Shown piece after piece: positions 61,640 to 64,000 of a DNA stretch of 64,000 bases. The notes beneath the pieces are model-generated. The model did not search any database, was not told where the DNA came from, and was given only the letters and a program-made list of their open reading frames with translations. Made by a program: the position numbers and the translations under genes. The DNA is from Empedobacter brevis NBRC 14943 = ATCC 43319 (lineage in GTDB: Bacteria > Bacteroidota > Bacteroidia > Flavobacteriales > Weeksellaceae): contig NZ_KB908298.1 in NCBI RefSeq assembly GCF_000382425.1, positions 1-64,000 of the forward strand, in the 5' to 3' direction. The stretch's first letter is position 1. Each line of letters opens with the position of its first letter.

Positions 61640-61713
61640 TATAAAATCTGAGTTAAAAAATCAACACTACAATAAAAAATAATAAACCATATCTCATCAA
61701 CATAAATATAGCT

Positions 61714-61721
61714 TATTTTTG
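61714..61721 (+). promoter_or_regulatory. -7 box of the OsmC gene
   Basis: TATTTTTG lies 14 bases before the TTG start 61736, so the mRNA leader would be only a few bases long. Confidence 0.5.
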
Positions 61722-61735
61722 AGAAAAATTAGAAT

Positions 61736-62233
61736 TTGAAACATTTATTCAAAGTTGCATTAAGCTGGATTAAAAAGGAAACCGGGGCTGATCGATCAAT
61801 CAAATCTTATCATAGAAGTCATCATATTTCAATTGAAGGAAAACCTAATTTGGATGTTTCAGCAGCGAAAGTATTTAAAGGAGATCCGAATTTATATAAT
61901 CCGGAAGATTTATTGTTGAGTAGTTTGACTTCTTGTCATATGATGTCCTATTTATATTGCTGTGCTCAAAATCAGATCGAAGTTCTTTCTTACACAGATC
62001 ATGCAGAGGCGACGCTAGTAGTCAATCCTGATGGAAGTGGGAAAATTACAAAAGTAAATTTATCTCCTGAAGTGGTCATTTCCGATTCAACACAAATTGA
62101 GTTGGCACTTTCACTTCATAGAAAAGCAAACGAATTATGCTTTATTGCCAATTCGTGTAATTTTCCTGTTTATCATCACGCAAAATGTGTAATAAAAACA
62201 ATAAAACCGAATTCAAAAACCCGGTTCTATTAG
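61736..62233 (+). CDS. OsmC/Ohr-family peroxiredoxin-like protein
   Basis: The 165 residues start at TTG 61736; no ATG is available before the conserved part. Typical are HHISIEGKPNLDVSAAKVFKGDPNLYNPEDLLLSSLTSCHMMSYLY, with the first catalytic Cys, and ANELCFIANSCNFPVYHHAKC, with the second. The fold reduces organic hydroperoxides. It belongs to the YhfA/OsmC side rather than to classical Ohr, judging by the SLTSCHMMSYL motif. Confidence 0.88.
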   Translation: MKHLFKVALSWIKKETGADRSIKSYHRSHHISIEGKPNLDVSAAKVFKGDPNLYNPEDLLLSSLTSCHMMSYLYCCAQNQIEVLSYTDHAEATLVVNPDGSGKITKVNLSPEVVISDSTQIELALSLHRKANELCFIANSCNFPVYHHAKCVIKTIKPNSKTRFY

Positions 62234-62243
62234 TGTGTTTAAA

Positions 62244-64000
62244 TTATAACTTCTCTTTCAAAAATTGTGCTGTGTAGGATTCTTTTACTTTCAAAATATC
62301 TTCCGGCGTACCTTCTGCAACTAAATAACCACCCTTTTTACCTCCTTCCGGACCTAAATCGATTACCCAATCGGCTACTTTGATAATATCCATATTGTGC
62401 TCGATCACAAAAACTGAATGTCCCAAATCAATCAAAGCACGAAGCGCTTTGATTAACTTCTGAATATCGTGAAAATGTAAACCGGTAGAAGGTTCATCAA
62501 AAATAAACAAGGTTTTGTTTGTCGTTTCTCCTTTGGTTAAGAAAAAAGCCAATTTAACGCGCTGTGCCTCTCCACCGGAAAGTGTATTCGACGATTGTCC
62601 TAATTTCACATAACCTAATCCTACATCTTGCAACGGTTTTAGTTTTTCGACAATTTTATTTTGCTGATGTTCAGCAAAAAAAGTAATTGCTTCATCAATG
62701 GTTAGATTTAAAACATCTGAAATCGATTTTCCTTCGAATTTCACTTCTAAGATTTCTTTCTTAAAACGTTCTCCATGACAATCTTCACAAACCAGTTCGA
62801 CATCCGCCATAAATTGCATTTCGATTGTAATCGTTCCTTCTCCTTTGCATGAATCACAGCGTCCCCCATCCACATTAAATGAAAAATGTTTTGGCTGAAA
62901 TCCCATTACCTTACTTGCTTTTTGCGAAGCAAATAAATTTCGAATATCATCGTAGGCTTTGACATAGGTTACAGGATTAGAACGAGACGATTTACCAATT
63001 GGATTTTGATCAATTAATTCGATTCCTTCCAATTGCTTTAAATCTCCTATAAGTTCATCAAAATCGCCAATTTTATTTCCAAAAATTTCAAAATGACGCT
63101 GAACAGCGGGTGCTAAAATATCTTTCATCAAAGTAGATTTCCCCGAGCCCGAAACTCCTGTAATCACAGTGAGCTCATTCAACGGAAATTTGACATCAAT
63201 GTTTTTCAGATTATTTTCTCTTGCTCCTATTACTTTCAAATAATTAGGAGACTTTAGCCTTTTACCAGGAACTTCAATTTCTAATTTTCCGTTCAAATAT
63301 TTTGAAGTTAATGTATCTGCTTTCAATAATTCGGTGTACGTTCCTTCAAACACCACTTCTCCTCCATTCGTTCCTGCTTCCGGACCAATATCAATGATGT
63401 AATCAGCAGCTTTCATGATGTCTTCGTCATGTTCAACCACAATTACTGTATTTCCTAAATCACGCAAACGATGTAAAATTGTAATAAATTTTGCTGTATC
63501 ACGTGAATGTAAACCAATCGATGGCTCATCTAACACATACATCGAACCAACCAAACTACTTCCCAACGAAGTGGCTAAATTAATCCGTTGCGATTCTCCA
63601 CCAGACAGCGTATTAGAAGCGCGATTCAGCGTTAAATATTCTAATCCGACATCCAACAAAAAAGTTAAACGTGATTTTATTTCATAAATAATTCGTCCGG
63701 CAATTTGTTCATCATATTCATTGAACGTAATACTTGTAAAGAAAGCATTCAATTCATTCAAAGGTAAATCGACCAAATCGTTGATTGATTTTTCTGAAAT
63801 TTTCACAAAATTAGTTTCTTTACGCAAACGCTTCCCTTTGCAAGAAGGACAAGTTGTTTTTCCTCTGTAACGAGATAACATAACGCGGTATTGGATTTTA
63901 TATGTATTCTCCTCCACCATTTTAAAGAAACCATCCAAACCTTCCCAATCAGAATCGCCATGCCATAGATACTCTTTTTGTTCTTCTGATAATTCAAAAT
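62244..64000 (-). CDS. uvrA: Excinuclease ABC subunit A (5' part outside the window)
   Basis: The frame is open to the right edge, so the N-terminal ~350-370 residues (family length about 940) are missing. Present are the first ABC signature (NTLSGGESQRINLATSLGSSLVGSMYVLDEPSIGLH) and the second Walker A (VITGVSGSGKSTLMKDIL). Two zinc modules (TCPSCKGKR; CDSCKGEG...CEDCHGER) and the second signature (NTLSGGEAQRVKLAFFL ... FIFDEPSTGLHF) complete it. It is the damage-recognition ATPase of nucleotide excision repair. It is convergent with the OsmC gene. Confidence 0.96.
   Translation of the reverse strand, partial: FELSEEQKEYLWHGDSDWEGLDGFFKMVEENTYKIQYRVMLSRYRGKTTCPSCKGKRLRKETNFVKISEKSINDLVDLPLNELNAFFTSITFNEYDEQIAGRIIYEIKSRLTFLLDVGLEYLTLNRASNTLSGGESQRINLATSLGSSLVGSMYVLDEPSIGLHSRDTAKFITILHRLRDLGNTVIVVEHDEDIMKAADYIIDIGPEAGTNGGEVVFEGTYTELLKADTLTSKYLNGKLEIEVPGKRLKSPNYLKVIGARENNLKNIDVKFPLNELTVITGVSGSGKSTLMKDILAPAVQRHFEIFGNKIGDFDELIGDLKQLEGIELIDQNPIGKSSRSNPVTYVKAYDDIRNLFASQKASKVMGFQPKHFSFNVDGGRCDSCKGEGTITIEMQFMADVELVCEDCHGERFKKEILEVKFEGKSISDVLNLTIDEAITFFAEHQQNKIVEKLKPLQDVGLGYVKLGQSSNTLSGGEAQRVKLAFFLTKGETTNKTLFIFDEPSTGLHFHDIQKLIKALRALIDLGHSVFVIEHNMDIIKVADWVIDLGPEGGKKGGYLVAEGTPEDILKVKESYTAQFLKEKL

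Noticed and set aside
63803-63997. Second minus-strand frame at the right edge
   Set aside because: It is an alternative frame of uvrA; the true frame runs to the window end with UvrA sequence.
1-64000. CRISPR arrays, rRNA genes or complete insertion sequences
   Set aside because: No regularly spaced direct repeats, no rRNA sequence and no transposase gene were seen. The only mobile-element trace is the integrase remnant.

Overview
The window looks like a chromosome segment of a low-GC Bacteroidota, most likely class Flavobacteriia and probably the Weeksellaceae (an Empedobacter- or Weeksella-like genome; the genus is a guess). The reasons are the AT-rich sequence, -7 boxes of the TAnnTTTG type with little Shine-Dalgarno signal, a SusC-style TonB receptor with a beta-propeller phytase, a propeller/Y_Y_Y LytTR histidine kinase pair, DUF5522, DUF6515 and START-like proteins, and short intergenic hairpin terminators.

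Bases 1-8482 are an RHS polymorphic-toxin array read rightward. Five C-terminal tips follow copies of the same RHS core end (KELQEE ... FIDPDG), each with a small downstream gene that is a candidate immunity gene. Two more broken toxin tails with membrane-protein partners follow. None of the displaced cassettes has a complete RHS gene in front, so this is an orphan tip reservoir. Two cassettes carry paralogous JAMM/JAB-like toxins. Two others carry zincin-like ends, one with its expected glutamate changed to glycine. All seven candidate immunity proteins are exported, lipidated or membrane-embedded, which points to toxin action in the envelope. The array ends at a frameshifted N-terminal remnant of a tyrosine recombinase (8438-8634, minus), a likely island edge.

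From 8.7 kb onward the content is mostly ordinary chromosome: transaldolase, an SDR enzyme, a tandem pair of secreted paralogues, oligopeptidase B, recQ-fmt, HU, a porin-MHS transporter operon, a GNAT protein, tyrS, a YCII protein, ybaK, a redoxin, and brnQ. Next are a winged-helix/CreD membrane operon, an SDR, DUF1294, an arfB-MFS-aldo/keto reductase operon, a LytTR two-component system, an OYE-VOC-MFS operon, ndh, pdxH, yqgE, a PabC-like protein, tRNA-Met(CAT), a nucleoid-associated protein, two lipoproteins with an NtrC-type regulator, an acyl-CoA synthetase, DinB and SulP. The right end holds a phytate-utilisation operon (TonB receptor, acid phosphatase, phytase), an OsmC protein and the 3' part of uvrA, which runs out of the window.

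The most interesting non-coding signals are regulatory. (1) Between yciI-like and tyrS (minus strand) lies a complete attenuator candidate: a near-consensus promoter, a 31-codon leader ORF with five Tyr codons, a GC-rich intrinsic terminator just before tyrS, and a leader segment able to pair with the terminator's 5' arm. (2) The aldo/keto reductase-MFS-arfB operon is preceded by a separate promoter, a four-codon ORF (MKTP) flanked by alternative 8-bp pairings, and a terminator. (3) The winged-helix/CreD cluster has two copies of ACTTTG-N5-CAAAGT overlapping its two promoters. (4) Two candidate small-RNA units flank the cysteine-rich gene at 27.6-27.9 kb.
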